Source: a virus. From it: 34,116 nt of DNA. Under the pieces are notes generated by a model. That model saw only the letters and a list, made by a program, of their open reading frames with translations, had not been told where the DNA came from and made no database searches. The stretch is from positions 1-34,116 of the IMG/VR virus record IMGVR_UViG_3300037502_002931; one strand, written 5' to 3'. Positions within the stretch are counted from its first letter, which is position 1, and each line of letters begins with the position of its first letter. Shown in pieces: positions 21,950 to 30,763 of the stretch. The position numbers and the translations under genes were made by a program.

Positions 21950-23376
21950 CAGAGCACCCTGCAGTTGAAGCCGTAGATGTAGAGGTCAGAGGTGGCGGTG
22001 ATGGTGCCGTAGTAGACTGCGTCAGCGGTGCCTGACTGACCCCAATTTATGTCGCCTGCCGCGTTGGGCCCCCATGTAAAGGTGACAGGAGTACCCTTGC
22101 GGCCGTCCATGTAAGTCATGCCGTCGCGCATGCCCCACTTCTCGTCACCCGCAAGCACGCCATTCATGGCAATCATGGTGTCGCTGCTGAGCCCGCGTGT
22201 GGTCTGCGCTGAGTAGCGCGGCACTGACACGGCTGTCTTAGTGATGTCGGTGCCGATGGTATTGCCTAGGTAGTCGCGCACGCCAAAGGTGATGTCAACG
22301 CTACTGTCTTGAGCCGCGTTGTAGGTCACAGCCTGAAAGCTTGTGATGAGCTGCTGCACAGACTGTTTGGTCTGAATGAAGAAGGCAAAGGTGGCCTCGG
22401 TGCCGGCAGGCAGCACGCAGCCGAGAAAGCCATCTGTGCTTTGCAGGGTGGCAGCGTTTGGCTGCAGGACCATCATGGAGCTGTTGATGCGATTGTTCAG
22501 CTCGTTGATAGGAGTGACCTGCTGGTAAGCATAGGGCGGCAGGACCGTGGCAGGGTTGGCCTCGTAGACCTCGACCGAGATGCTGTAGAGCTCGATGCGG
22601 CCCAGCTCGTAGAGACTGCCATCAAGCTTGTTACTGCCACCTGGAGCCGAGGAGTCCGTCGGTATGATTGCCGGTTGAATCTCGAGCTCTGGCCAGATGA
22701 GCAGCACGCCCTCTGGTGGGTGGTCGACGTTGAGGTTGTGCTTGAAAGCACAGATTTGGTAGTCGAGCAGCGAGTTAGCCGAGGGTGCCGGCCGTGTGAT
22801 TGCAGGGTCGATGCGCAGCAGGTGATACATCTCGGCATAGGTGCCTGCCGCATAGGTGAACGGGAATGGGTTGCCCGCTGCTGCCTCGACAAAGACCTGA
22901 TTGCCGACCGAGCCGACAGGCTGCACTCGGCCGACATCGGTGCCACCTACATCACTAATCCACGCAATGTAGAAGCCTTGCAAGCCATGCAGCGGGCTAG
23001 AGGTGGTGAACGGAACCTCAAGCGTCACCGGAGTGCCAGAGCCCGGCGCGGCAACCTGCACCTGCGCACCGCTGTCTGCATGACGTACATAGATTTGCCC
23101 ACCCAGCGAGGCGTTGGTGGTGCGGTAGAAGACCTTGATGATGAAGTTGAGGGCAGCCACACCAACATCAACCGTGAAAAAGGTGCCGCGCGGCCGCTCG
23201 TAGGCAGCCCACTTGACCTTGGCAGCGCCAGCGGCCGTGGTCGGATAGGCAAAGGTGGTCAGCCGCGTCAGGTCGGTGGGGTAGCTGTTGGTGTTGTCGG
23301 TGAGCCGCTTGCCCACGAAGGCCGATAGCGGCTGGTCACTCGTTACCGTGGTATCGTCTAGCTTTGACCATGCCAT
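21949..23376 (-). CDS. Putative tail fibre / receptor-binding protein
   Basis: A 475-residue protein from the ATG at 23376 (MAWSKLDDTTV); a GTG 12 bases upstream is possible but the TGATG overlap with the previous stop is preferred. It is Gly/Thr/Ser-rich and beta-patterned throughout, with a central region PINELNNRINSSMMVLQ and a jelly-roll-like end (PVTFTWGPNAAGDINWGQSG). Its place after the tail-tip protein and its composition suggest a fibre or host-binding protein. No named domain is recognised. Confidence 0.55.
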   Translation of the reverse strand: MAWSKLDDTTVTSDQPLSAFVGKRLTDNTNSYPTDLTRLTTFAYPTTAAGAAKVKWAAYERPRGTFFTVDVGVAALNFIIKVFYRTTNASLGGQIYVRHADSGAQVQVAAPGSGTPVTLEVPFTTSSPLHGLQGFYIAWISDVGGTDVGRVQPVGSVGNQVFVEAAAGNPFPFTYAAGTYAEMYHLLRIDPAITRPAPSANSLLDYQICAFKHNLNVDHPPEGVLLIWPELEIQPAIIPTDSSAPGGSNKLDGSLYELGRIELYSISVEVYEANPATVLPPYAYQQVTPINELNNRINSSMMVLQPNAATLQSTDGFLGCVLPAGTEATFAFFIQTKQSVQQLITSFQAVTYNAAQDSSVDITFGVRDYLGNTIGTDITKTAVSVPRYSAQTTRGLSSDTMIAMNGVLAGDEKWGMRDGMTYMDGRKGTPVTFTWGPNAAGDINWGQSGTADAVYYGTITATSDLYIYGFNCRVL

Positions 23377-25826
23377 CAGGGCACCCACTTACGCGCGTTG
23401 TCGCTTGACCCATTCACCTGCGCTGAGGTGTCGGCTTGAAACACATCCCAAATCAAGCCGAGCTCGTTGTTAGTGAAGCTCGTAGCAGGAGCCAAGACGA
23501 TGATGTCACCCTGCACGGCATAGGCATCGAAGCCGGGCAATTCGAGGTAGTTACCAGTGACGCCAGTGAGCGCACCCTGATACTTGAGCGTGCCGTACTG
23601 GTCGAGCAACTGCACGTCATACCAACCGCCAATGAGGTCATACGTCGCCTTGAATGCGTCCGCGTCGGTGGCCGGTGCGCCAGGTGATGCAATAGCAGGC
23701 ACTGCTGTGAATGCGTTAGCCTCCATCTGGATAAAGTCACCGCCTGGCACATCATCGACTCGAGCCGAGCAAGACCAGACTGACACCTTATTCATGGGTG
23801 ACAGGTAGCCAGGCAGGATGATGGTGTAGGCAGTAGTCGGTGTCTTCCATGACCGTCCTGCCTTGAGCACATAGCCGGTGAGGCCCTGCACACCCATTGT
23901 GCCCTCGCTGTTGACGAGGTACTGCGAGGTGAGGGCGACCTCCTGCCCGACCTGCAGGTCAACCACCGAGTCACGCAGCGAGAGGTCCACGCGGGCTGCG
24001 CTCTGGCTGTACCGCATGACCAAGCCGAAGGCGTTGGCCACCATGCGTGAGAGGCCCCAGTCAGCATCGTCTGGCGACCAGAACGGAATCTGCCAGTGGC
24101 TCACCGCCATCTCCTTGCCGAGGCCGGAGGTGGACAGGTCGATGTTGTTGTAGGGCACATCGTACTTGATGAAGTCAGAGAGGTAGTCGGCATACGATGC
24201 CGTTACCCGCTGAAGGCACATGCCTCGGTCGAAAGTCAGCTTGATGCTGGGGTCCGATAGCGCCGAGTCCGTCACCGAGGCCGGCACCTGCCGCTTGCCT
24301 GCCCATGAGCCAAAGTAGAACTTGCCCTGGTCATAGACCATGTAGGCACCGAGCCGCTTGAGGATGGTCTCAAGCACATCACCCACGGTCTTGGCGTTGG
24401 CCGGCTCGTATGGCAGCAGGTAACCGACCGATTGAGCCTGTGTGAGGTCTGCAACCCATACGATGTCAGGCATGTCGAGCCCGGCAAACACCGCAAACAG
24501 ACTCGGGATGTCGATGAGGTCATCAAGCGCAGTAGAGGGGAAGGGCAGCCATGCCGACTCATTGACCGACCGAGCACCAGTGGCAAAGGTGAGGTCTGAG
24601 TTGTAGGTGCCAATCAGCAGGTCGAAAATCAGCAGCGCCGTCGAGCCGCCTGCAAAGCAGTTCTCGCCACGCAGGCCCGGCTTCTGCTCCATGTAGCGCG
24701 AGCTCCACCGCCGCACCCTGCGCCTCGTGCCCTCGGCACCTACAGTGATGTCAAAGTCTACCTCGACCTCTGGCCCGTAGTCGCCCTTGAGGTAGTATCC
24801 GCTCATGAAGCTCATGCGGTAGCCGTTGTCGGTTACCGTGGCACCGCCGCCAAAGGTGACATTGTACTCGCTTGAGATGCCGACCGTGCCATCCGGGAAG
24901 GTTACCCGCTCGGCAATGCCGCCCTTGTCGCCCTCGCGCACCTGCCACAAGGTAGAGACCGTCGCTGCAGTGACAGGAGCCAGCGGGTCGTAGATTTGCC
25001 CGTAGAGCCGAGGGTTCCAATAGGTGGACTGCTGCACGATGGCCGTGAAGCTGCTCTCTGACCGCGTGAAGATGCCGCTCTGCGAGCCTGCTGCTGGGTT
25101 GGTGGCAACGTTGCCCCATGCCGGCACGAACGGCGCCTGCTTGAGGTAGGCCATCATGCTCGAGCAATCCACCTTGATGAGGTTGGTCTGCCCGCTCGAG
25201 GTATCGTTGGCCACCTTGCTGACGTAGCCACGGAAGATGACCTCAGGTGTCATGCTGTCGAGGTCCACCGTCTCGATGATGACCGGCAGTTGCTCGCACC
25301 CACCAAGCGGGTTGCCGTTGCTCACGTTGTAGATTTTGGAGCCGATGACGCTGTCCTCTGACTGCTGCACCATGGCAATCGGCACAGGTGCGCAGCCCCA
25401 GGTGCGCTCGAAGATGACAGGCGACACCGAGAGGCACTTGAATGCCGTGTTCTGAATGCGGTACCGGTCACCAGCCACTAGGTTGGTGGCCGTCACATTC
25501 AGCGTCACAGGCCCGGGGTCGGGTGGAATGTAGTCGGTGAGACGCAGCGGCTCGTTGCGGTAGGGGTCGAGCACCTCCACCTTGCCTCTGCTCATCAGGA
25601 TAGACCGCGTCGCAGCCGTCGACAGGATGGTGAAGCTGGTCGTGCTGTCGCTGCCCATCGTGCCGAACACCGCTATCTCGCTGCTGAGCTGGTCAGTCAG
25701 AGACACCACCGTGCCATCGAGTGCGCTAGAGTAGAGCGGGTGAGCACGAGTCGTGAACGTGGCTGGTGCGTCTATGCCGTCCTGACCGACACCCAGTATC
25801 TTGATGGCTACAACGCGGTTGCTCAT
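23376..25826 (-). CDS. Large tail-tip / baseplate hub-like protein
   Basis: An 816-residue protein, the largest of the tail-tip group. It begins with a beta-rich domain (about 1-110), has a Cys-containing segment (FKCLSVSPVIFERTWGCAP, about 129-147), a long middle with hub-like features (VGDVLETILKRLGAYMVYDQGKFYFGSW) and a beta C-terminus. The central motif, a helix then YMVYDQGKFYFG, resembles tail-hub proteins that bind the tail end and start DNA delivery. It is third in order after the tape measure gene, the usual hub (Tal) position. Family is not certain. Confidence 0.6.
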   Translation of the reverse strand: MSNRVVAIKILGVGQDGIDAPATFTTRAHPLYSSALDGTVVSLTDQLSSEIAVFGTMGSDSTTSFTILSTAATRSILMSRGKVEVLDPYRNEPLRLTDYIPPDPGPVTLNVTATNLVAGDRYRIQNTAFKCLSVSPVIFERTWGCAPVPIAMVQQSEDSVIGSKIYNVSNGNPLGGCEQLPVIIETVDLDSMTPEVIFRGYVSKVANDTSSGQTNLIKVDCSSMMAYLKQAPFVPAWGNVATNPAAGSQSGIFTRSESSFTAIVQQSTYWNPRLYGQIYDPLAPVTAATVSTLWQVREGDKGGIAERVTFPDGTVGISSEYNVTFGGGATVTDNGYRMSFMSGYYLKGDYGPEVEVDFDITVGAEGTRRRVRRWSSRYMEQKPGLRGENCFAGGSTALLIFDLLIGTYNSDLTFATGARSVNESAWLPFPSTALDDLIDIPSLFAVFAGLDMPDIVWVADLTQAQSVGYLLPYEPANAKTVGDVLETILKRLGAYMVYDQGKFYFGSWAGKRQVPASVTDSALSDPSIKLTFDRGMCLQRVTASYADYLSDFIKYDVPYNNIDLSTSGLGKEMAVSHWQIPFWSPDDADWGLSRMVANAFGLVMRYSQSAARVDLSLRDSVVDLQVGQEVALTSQYLVNSEGTMGVQGLTGYVLKAGRSWKTPTTAYTIILPGYLSPMNKVSVWSCSARVDDVPGGDFIQMEANAFTAVPAIASPGAPATDADAFKATYDLIGGWYDVQLLDQYGTLKYQGALTGVTGNYLELPGFDAYAVQGDIIVLAPATSFTNNELGLIWDVFQADTSAQVNGSSDNARKWVP

Positions 25827-26656
25827 TAGGTCTCACCACGGAAGATGAGGCCAGCCGTGGACCATAGACGAGGCTCATCGGCCGCCGTCACGAAGTCCTC
25901 GGCAGAGCCCTTGTTGCTTACGCCAGGCATACGGCACACCTGATAGGTGCCAGGTATCGTGCCGCTAGCCGTCGCTGGCTCGCGGTAGAGCCGGAAGGTG
26001 ACACCCTCGGCCGCTGCCTCGATGAGGCCCTCAAGCGTGTTGTTGGGGTCACCCACCACACGGTTGGCTGCGTTGGCATAGATGGTGATTCCTGCCCACC
26101 ACCGCGTGTAGTTAGCCGCCGGGAAGATGGTGCTAAGCATCTCGAGGTCAGCGACCGCGCCCCAGTTGACCACATCGGTGGTCAGGCCGCTCATGTCGCT
26201 CGAGCTCGCGGCTGCCCGCTGCGTCAGCATGCGCCGCACATCACCGGCGAGACCGCCTGGACCCCAGTAGAGACCGGGGTTGATGGTCGTGGTCTTACTC
26301 GTAGCAAGGCTAGTCCAAACCACCGTCTGCGTGTCAAAGCCGAAGATGTTGGCCATGGCTACCGAGCCGAAGTCCACCGTAAAGTTACTGCCCGTAGTGT
26401 AGGCCCATGTGATGCTAAGCGGGCTGTTTGAGGGGCCGGGTCCGTCCGTGTAGTTGTAGGTGGTGGTGGTGACCGTGCCTGCACCAATCACGGCGTTGAT
26501 GGCATCTCGCAGGTAATCGGCTACCGAGTCGGCCGCTGCTGTCTTGAGCGTCGTGCTGACGATGCCAAAGCCGTAGCGCGTCTGTGCTGCATACGAGGTG
26601 CTGTTGATAGTGATGGGGCCAACCGTGTCTGCCCAGGTGATGAGGGGGAAGTTCAT
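25826..26656 (-). CDS. Tail protein in the distal-tail (Dit-like) position
   Basis: A 276-residue protein directly after the tape measure gene (2-base gap) and joined by a 1-base TAATG overlap to the hub gene. It is Thr/Ser/Gly-rich and beta-patterned (TTTTYNYTDGPGPSNSPL; TWAYTTGSNFTVDFGS), with a helix WGAVADLEMLSTIF in the middle and a C-terminal domain of strands. Position suggests a distal tail or tip component; sequence alone does not prove it. Confidence 0.58.
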   Translation of the reverse strand: MNFPLITWADTVGPITINSTSYAAQTRYGFGIVSTTLKTAAADSVADYLRDAINAVIGAGTVTTTTYNYTDGPGPSNSPLSITWAYTTGSNFTVDFGSVAMANIFGFDTQTVVWTSLATSKTTTINPGLYWGPGGLAGDVRRMLTQRAAASSSDMSGLTTDVVNWGAVADLEMLSTIFPAANYTRWWAGITIYANAANRVVGDPNNTLEGLIEAAAEGVTFRLYREPATASGTIPGTYQVCRMPGVSNKGSAEDFVTAADEPRLWSTAGLIFRGET

Positions 26657-26658
26657 GA

Positions 26659-28350
26659 TTAGGCACCTTGGGTGAGCAGGCCGCGCTGGCGTGCGCTCTC
26701 CTGCATCATAGCGAACTGACGCGCAACGCTCTCGCCATCGGCAAAGACCGAGTCGACACGCAGGTTGAATGCATAGTTGTTGCTCGCAGGTGCCGTAGCC
26801 TCAGCCTTCTCGGTGGCCGGCGTCGTGCCTGACCCCTTCTTATCGGCCGACAGCGAGCCACCAATGGCATAGGCCGCCACACCCGCCGCAGCCATCGGGA
26901 TGGCCAAGGGGTTGAGAGCAGCAGCCATGATGCCCGCCTCTGCCATGGCCTTGTCGCCTAGGCCCATGATGGTGTTACCGAGCTGCTTACGAGCCATGTC
27001 GGCCGCTTCCTTGGCCGAGAGCTTGCCGATTGACAGCATCTTGCCGCTGTTCTGCATGAAGATGCCCAGCTCCTGCCCGGCTCGGTCCTTGAATGCCTGC
27101 AGCCGCTCGGCATTCAGAGCCTCCTGCTCGGCCTCGGTGAGCTCGCCTCGAGCATGAATCTCGGCATCATGCTCCTCCTCCATCTTCTTGGCAAAGTCGT
27201 TGACCCGCTGAAGAGCCTCCATCTTTGCTTTCGTCTCTGCCTCCATCCGCGCGACCGCACGACTGAGAGCCTCGTCGGCCAGCTCGCGCTCGGACTTGTC
27301 GTTATCTTCCCTGAGACGCTGCAGCTCGTCACGCTCCGCAGTGGCCGCTTCTATCCGAGCGGTCGCCTCCTTGTTGAGCCGAGCAATCTTCTCGTCAAAC
27401 GTCTCTTCATCTCCACCGCCGCCGCCCGTGGCCGTCGCTGCTGGCTTGCCCTTCTTCTCACCCTCGGCCACAATCTGCTCACGCAGCTTGCCAAGCCGCT
27501 CGAGCTGCTCGAACTGTGCATCGGTCAGGCCACCGACATTGTCGCCGGACATGTTGTCAGCCATGTTCTGAAGCAGCGCCAGTGCCTCGACCTGCTTCAC
27601 CGTGTTGTCGATGTTAGCCAGAGCCTGCTTGCGCTGCTTCTCCTCGACATTCTCTGCCGACCCAGCGAGGCCAGCGTAGGACTTGGTCATCTCGTCAACG
27701 GTCTCGGTCAGCGTCTTGGCAGCCGCTACCGGCTTCTCAAACGACTTGTTGACCTTCTCCATGTTGGCGGTCAGCTCACGAGCGCGAGCCTCACCCTCTT
27801 GAGCCATGGCATCAAACGCCTCGAACAGCCCCATCTTCTCAAGTGAGTCTGCGAACGTGCCAGGTATCTTGCGCAGGATGTTGATTGCTATGACGAACGA
27901 GTCGACTGCCTGCGCTGACATGTCCTTGATGAGCTGAAGCGCAGCATAGAGCCGGCCGGCAGCAACATACATGTCGTCGGTTTGCAGCACTGCCTTGGCA
28001 AAGGCTCCCTGAATGTCGAACAGCTGCTTCTCGAGGTCATCCCAGACCGCTTGGCCCTCCTCGCCATAGGCCCGGAACAGCTTCTCGCTGCTGTCCAAGA
28101 ACATCTGCACGCCCTGCTGAGCGGCAGCAAAGGCGATGGTCGCGCCGCCGATTGCCTTGATAGCGTTAGGTCCACCCAGCTTGTTGACCAGGTTACCGGC
28201 CGCAATGTCGGCTTGGTCGCCAACCTCCTTGAGCTGGTCGCTGAGCTTCTTGCCTTGGGTGCCGAGGTCACCCATGGCCTTCTTCGCTTGGCCTAGTTCG
28301 CTGACTAGGCCGCTGCTGTCGCCATCAATCTCTGCAACCGTCTTAGCCAT
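26659..28350 (-). CDS. Tail tape measure protein
   Basis: A 563-residue protein, long helical and repetitive, with an N-terminal SGLVSELGQAKKAMGDLG, a hydrophobic stretch (AIKAIGGATIAFAAAQQGVQMFL, about 63-85), a charged coiled coil (about 320-420, EKIARLNKEATARIEAATAERD), and a second hydrophobic patch (GIMAAALNPLAIPMAAAGVAAYAIGG, about 475-500). Tape measure proteins set tail length at roughly 1.5 angstrom per residue, so 563 residues suggest a tail of about 85 nm. It follows the tail chaperone genes, the classic order. Confidence 0.88.
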   Translation of the reverse strand: MAKTVAEIDGDSSGLVSELGQAKKAMGDLGTQGKKLSDQLKEVGDQADIAAGNLVNKLGGPNAIKAIGGATIAFAAAQQGVQMFLDSSEKLFRAYGEEGQAVWDDLEKQLFDIQGAFAKAVLQTDDMYVAAGRLYAALQLIKDMSAQAVDSFVIAINILRKIPGTFADSLEKMGLFEAFDAMAQEGEARARELTANMEKVNKSFEKPVAAAKTLTETVDEMTKSYAGLAGSAENVEEKQRKQALANIDNTVKQVEALALLQNMADNMSGDNVGGLTDAQFEQLERLGKLREQIVAEGEKKGKPAATATGGGGGDEETFDEKIARLNKEATARIEAATAERDELQRLREDNDKSERELADEALSRAVARMEAETKAKMEALQRVNDFAKKMEEEHDAEIHARGELTEAEQEALNAERLQAFKDRAGQELGIFMQNSGKMLSIGKLSAKEAADMARKQLGNTIMGLGDKAMAEAGIMAAALNPLAIPMAAAGVAAYAIGGSLSADKKGSGTTPATEKAEATAPASNNYAFNLRVDSVFADGESVARQFAMMQESARQRGLLTQGA

Positions 28351-28354
28351 GAGG

Positions 28355-28735
28355 TCAGCCCTTACCGAACATCTGTGCTATCCGCTCGGCCGACTTGCGC
28401 TTGCGCTCCTCGTACCGTCTGCTCCCCTCCTGCAGCTCGTACTGCACGAAGGTTGCCAGCTCAAGTTGCGAGTGCGTCAAGTCGCGTACCGTCACCATCG
28501 GACTGCCGCGCTCTATCCACTTGCCCACGCGGTTGGCCTCCCAGAAGCCGCTAGGCTCGGTCGTGAGCACGAGGCAGGTGGTCGGCTTTGCCTCCATCTC
28601 CTCGTGACCTAGACCCTGCCTGTAGCCCATCGTGCAGCCTCGCTCGTGCCTCGTCGCGTCTGGGCACTCCCAGCAGCGGAAACTATGTGACGTGGTTAGC
28701 CGGGCAAAGTCGCGCCATTCTACCCGGCTGAAGTT
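28355..28735 (-). CDS. Tail assembly chaperone, frameshifted T part (ORF 28355-28630 if read alone)
   Basis: From AAC at 28735 this frame is open through 126 codons to the stop, with no stop between the slippery site and the ATG at 28630. It is reached by a -1 shift from the upstream chaperone (28720-29079), giving a fusion of 115 + 126 = 241 residues. The added part has EWRDFARLTTSHSFRC at its start, and helices WEANRVGKWIE and LELATFVQYELQEGSRRYEERKRKSAERI near its end. In lambda the GT fusion recruits the tape measure and tail tube. A separate start at 28630 is possible but has no strong site. Confidence 0.85.
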   Translation of the reverse strand, partial: NFSRVEWRDFARLTTSHSFRCWECPDATRHERGCTMGYRQGLGHEEMEAKPTTCLVLTTEPSGFWEANRVGKWIERGSPMVTVRDLTHSQLELATFVQYELQEGSRRYEERKRKSAERIAQMFGKG

Positions 28736-28741
28736 TTTGGG
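28698..28741 (-). promoter_or_regulatory. Programmed -1 ribosomal frameshift site with stimulatory stem
   Basis: On the minus strand the slippery heptamer C CCA AAA (28741-28735) is in the chaperone frame. After a 5-base spacer, AGCCGGG (28729-28723) pairs with CCCGGCT (28704-28698), a perfect 7-bp stem with an 18-base loop that contains the zero-frame stop TAG (28722-28720). Slip heptamer, spacer and stem all match known -1 frameshift elements of tail chaperone genes. Confidence 0.88.
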
Positions 28742-29079
28742 TAGCCCACCGTGGCCACTTCACCCGCAATCTTGGCGAGGTCCACCCAGGGGATGCGCAC
28801 CAGCCATGCCTCACGAGCCGCCGGCGTGGCCTCCTTGTCGAGCTCCTGACCGAAGCCCTCCGAGGCAAACACACAGGCCGTGAGCAAGGTGAGGTGCAGC
28901 TGCACGAGCGCCTCAAGCGCGGTGCCGTCGGCATCCTCGGCACGAAGCCGTGTGCGTGCCTTCTCGAGCGCACCGTAGTACCTGGCACCCTCAAGCGCGT
29001 TAGGCTCGCGCACCAGCAGCCGGCCCTTCTGGCCCTTGACCTCTACCTCTATCCACACATTCTCGCTGAACTCAATCAT
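28720..29079 (-). CDS. Tail assembly chaperone (G-like), zero frame
   Basis: A 119-residue protein between the tail tube and tape measure genes, the invariant place of the lambda G/GT pair in phages with long tails. It has an N-terminal strand pair (IEVEVKGQKGRLLVREP), helices (GARYYGALEKARTRLRAE; ALEALVQLHLTLLTACVFA) and ends VGYPKTSAG. The last codons contain the slippery site CCCAAAA, so a fraction of ribosomes continue in the -1 frame to make the 241-residue fusion. The leader has an AAGGGGG ribosome site. Confidence 0.88.
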   Translation of the reverse strand: MIEFSENVWIEVEVKGQKGRLLVREPNALEGARYYGALEKARTRLRAEDADGTALEALVQLHLTLLTACVFASEGFGQELDKEATPAAREAWLVRIPWVDLAKIAGEVATVGYPKTSAG

Positions 29080-29097
29080 CCCATCCCCCTTGGTGCC

Positions 29098-30144
29098 TTA
29101 CGGCGTGTTGTCGAAGTACACGTAGCCGATGTCAGTGTAGCTGTTGCCGTTGACGATGCCAGCGAACTTGAGCCCGATGTTGCGGTAACCGTTGCTCTCA
29201 CCCGGCGTCGGCCACTGCACGAGCTGCGGGCTGTTGAGGCCGAACTTCACAAAGTCACCACCGACATCAATGGCCACGATGAGCGCATCGGTATCGACCG
29301 TGTTGGCCTGTGCAGTACCCCAGTCCGGCTGGTCATTTTCGCTGAGGTCAGCAACCTCAATCTCAAGCGACGGCGAGCTGGTCAGCGACACCATGGCAAT
29401 ACCCATGCCATAGGTCTCCTTGGCATCAAGCACGTCGGAGAGCGCGAAGCCCGGGTCGTAGGTAACCTTGGAAAGAGCGCAGGTGGCCGAGCTCAGCGGA
29501 GCGACATTCGTCGAGAGCGTGCAGTTCGTTCCGATGATGGGGCTGAAGGTGCCCTCAACAATCGTCGCTGCAATGTTGTTGCTGCTGCCAACAGCAACCC
29601 ACTTGCCCTTGATGGACCACTCGATGCTCACCTTGCCGCCCGCTTCCCAGCTGAACTTGGGGATGCACACGCAGTCATAGGCCGAGTACTGCTTGCCGCC
29701 CGTCTCCTGATACACAATCGTGAACGGGCAGGTGGCGTAGGTCGTCGTGGTACGGTTCACGTCGAGCGTGTACAGCGCTTGGCTTGAGAACTTGGTGTCA
29801 CCAACCCCCGAGCCGGGATTGCTCACCTTGAAGGGGCAGCCGAGGAACAGAGCCGACAGCTTGGTCGGATAGGTGTTCGCGCTGTAGGCTCCACCGAACG
29901 TCCAGTAGAGCTCGGTCGTGATGCTCACATCCCAGCCGATGCCACCCGTCTTAGCCGAGACCTCACCACCGTACGGGGTCATGACATCAGCGCGACGGAT
30001 AATGCCCGGACCGCGAGGCGTGAACTTCGGAGTGCCGACCACCGGCACGAAGTCGGCAGCAGCCACCGACTCAGGCGTACCGATGAGGGCCTGCGTCTTG
30101 ATGAATACCCCGCTTGTGTTACTCGCATTCAATACTTGAGCCAT
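29098..30144 (-). CDS. Major tail tube protein
   Basis: A 348-residue protein directly upstream of the tail chaperones. It is beta-rich with few helices, typical of the tube fold: VGTPKFTPRGPGIIRR, GGIGWDVSITTELYW, CIPKFSWEAGGKVSIEWSIKG, and a second domain from about 225 (TLSTNVAPLSSATCALSKVTYD). The length is above a minimal tube protein (about 200), suggesting an extra surface domain in the last third. Tube subunits stack to form the DNA conduit around the tape measure. Confidence 0.72.
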   Translation of the reverse strand: MAQVLNASNTSGVFIKTQALIGTPESVAAADFVPVVGTPKFTPRGPGIIRRADVMTPYGGEVSAKTGGIGWDVSITTELYWTFGGAYSANTYPTKLSALFLGCPFKVSNPGSGVGDTKFSSQALYTLDVNRTTTTYATCPFTIVYQETGGKQYSAYDCVCIPKFSWEAGGKVSIEWSIKGKWVAVGSSNNIAATIVEGTFSPIIGTNCTLSTNVAPLSSATCALSKVTYDPGFALSDVLDAKETYGMGIAMVSLTSSPSLEIEVADLSENDQPDWGTAQANTVDTDALIVAIDVGGDFVKFGLNSPQLVQWPTPGESNGYRNIGLKFAGIVNGNSYTDIGYVYFDNTP

Positions 30145-30148
30145 GGTC

Positions 30149-30763
30149 TTACCTCGCTAGGCCCCGTCGCTGATGGACAAGGATGGTTGCTCGAATGGTC
30201 TGCTGTATGACCGTCTGCCCCGTGTCATCGAGGCCAACCGCAAAGTCGGTTGGGGTCACACCTGTGCCGGGCAGGCAGTTGAAGATGCCGGTGTAAACGA
30301 AGTTCGGGGTGTTCTGGTTGCGCGCATCGTAGTTCACGAAGCCGTACACAGGGCTCGTCAGGATAAGCAAGATGCCCTCGATGTAGGCACGCAGCGCGGT
30401 CTCGTAGGCCTCCTCCGTGAACGGGGTCACCGTCGACAGAGGCTGCGCCGTGCCGTTGCTATCGTAGTAGCCCCAATCCGCATTCACCGACACCTCAAGC
30501 TCGTGCACCTGGTCCATGAAGCCGAGCGCATCCACAATCTCGCTCGAGGTGCGCAGGACCGTTAGACCAAACGCAGGCTGCTGTTCGGCCGTCCACTGCT
30601 GCCGCTGGCTCGTGTAGATGTTGGCCGTCTTAGGCGCCGGAAGTCCAGGCGCACCCATGGCCGTCAGGAAGGTGCTGTTGCACACCGTCGGCCAGTTCGC
30701 CACCACAAGCGTGCGAGCCGTGTTGCTGACTACCTGCGGGCCCCATGACAGACCAACGCTCAT
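30149..30763 (-). CDS. Probable tail terminator / neck protein
   Basis: A 204-residue protein between the gpG-like gene (ATGA overlap) and the tail tube, the usual place of the tail terminator. It has a mixed sheet/helix layout: WPTVCNSTFLTAMGAP, then ELEVSVNADWGYY, helices TEEAYETALRAYIEGILLIL and strands QQTIRATILVHQRRG at the end. The closing strand with basic residues is seen in tail-end proteins. Assigned mainly by position. Confidence 0.55.
   Translation of the reverse strand: MSVGLSWGPQVVSNTARTLVVANWPTVCNSTFLTAMGAPGLPAPKTANIYTSQRQQWTAEQQPAFGLTVLRTSSEIVDALGFMDQVHELEVSVNADWGYYDSNGTAQPLSTVTPFTEEAYETALRAYIEGILLILTSPVYGFVNYDARNQNTPNFVYTGIFNCLPGTGVTPTDFAVGLDDTGQTVIQQTIRATILVHQRRGLAR

Noticed and set aside
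22309-23328. 339-codon plus-strand ORF opposite the tail-fibre gene
   Set aside because: Antisense shadow; no start signal, and the opposite strand fits the late operon with stop-start overlaps.
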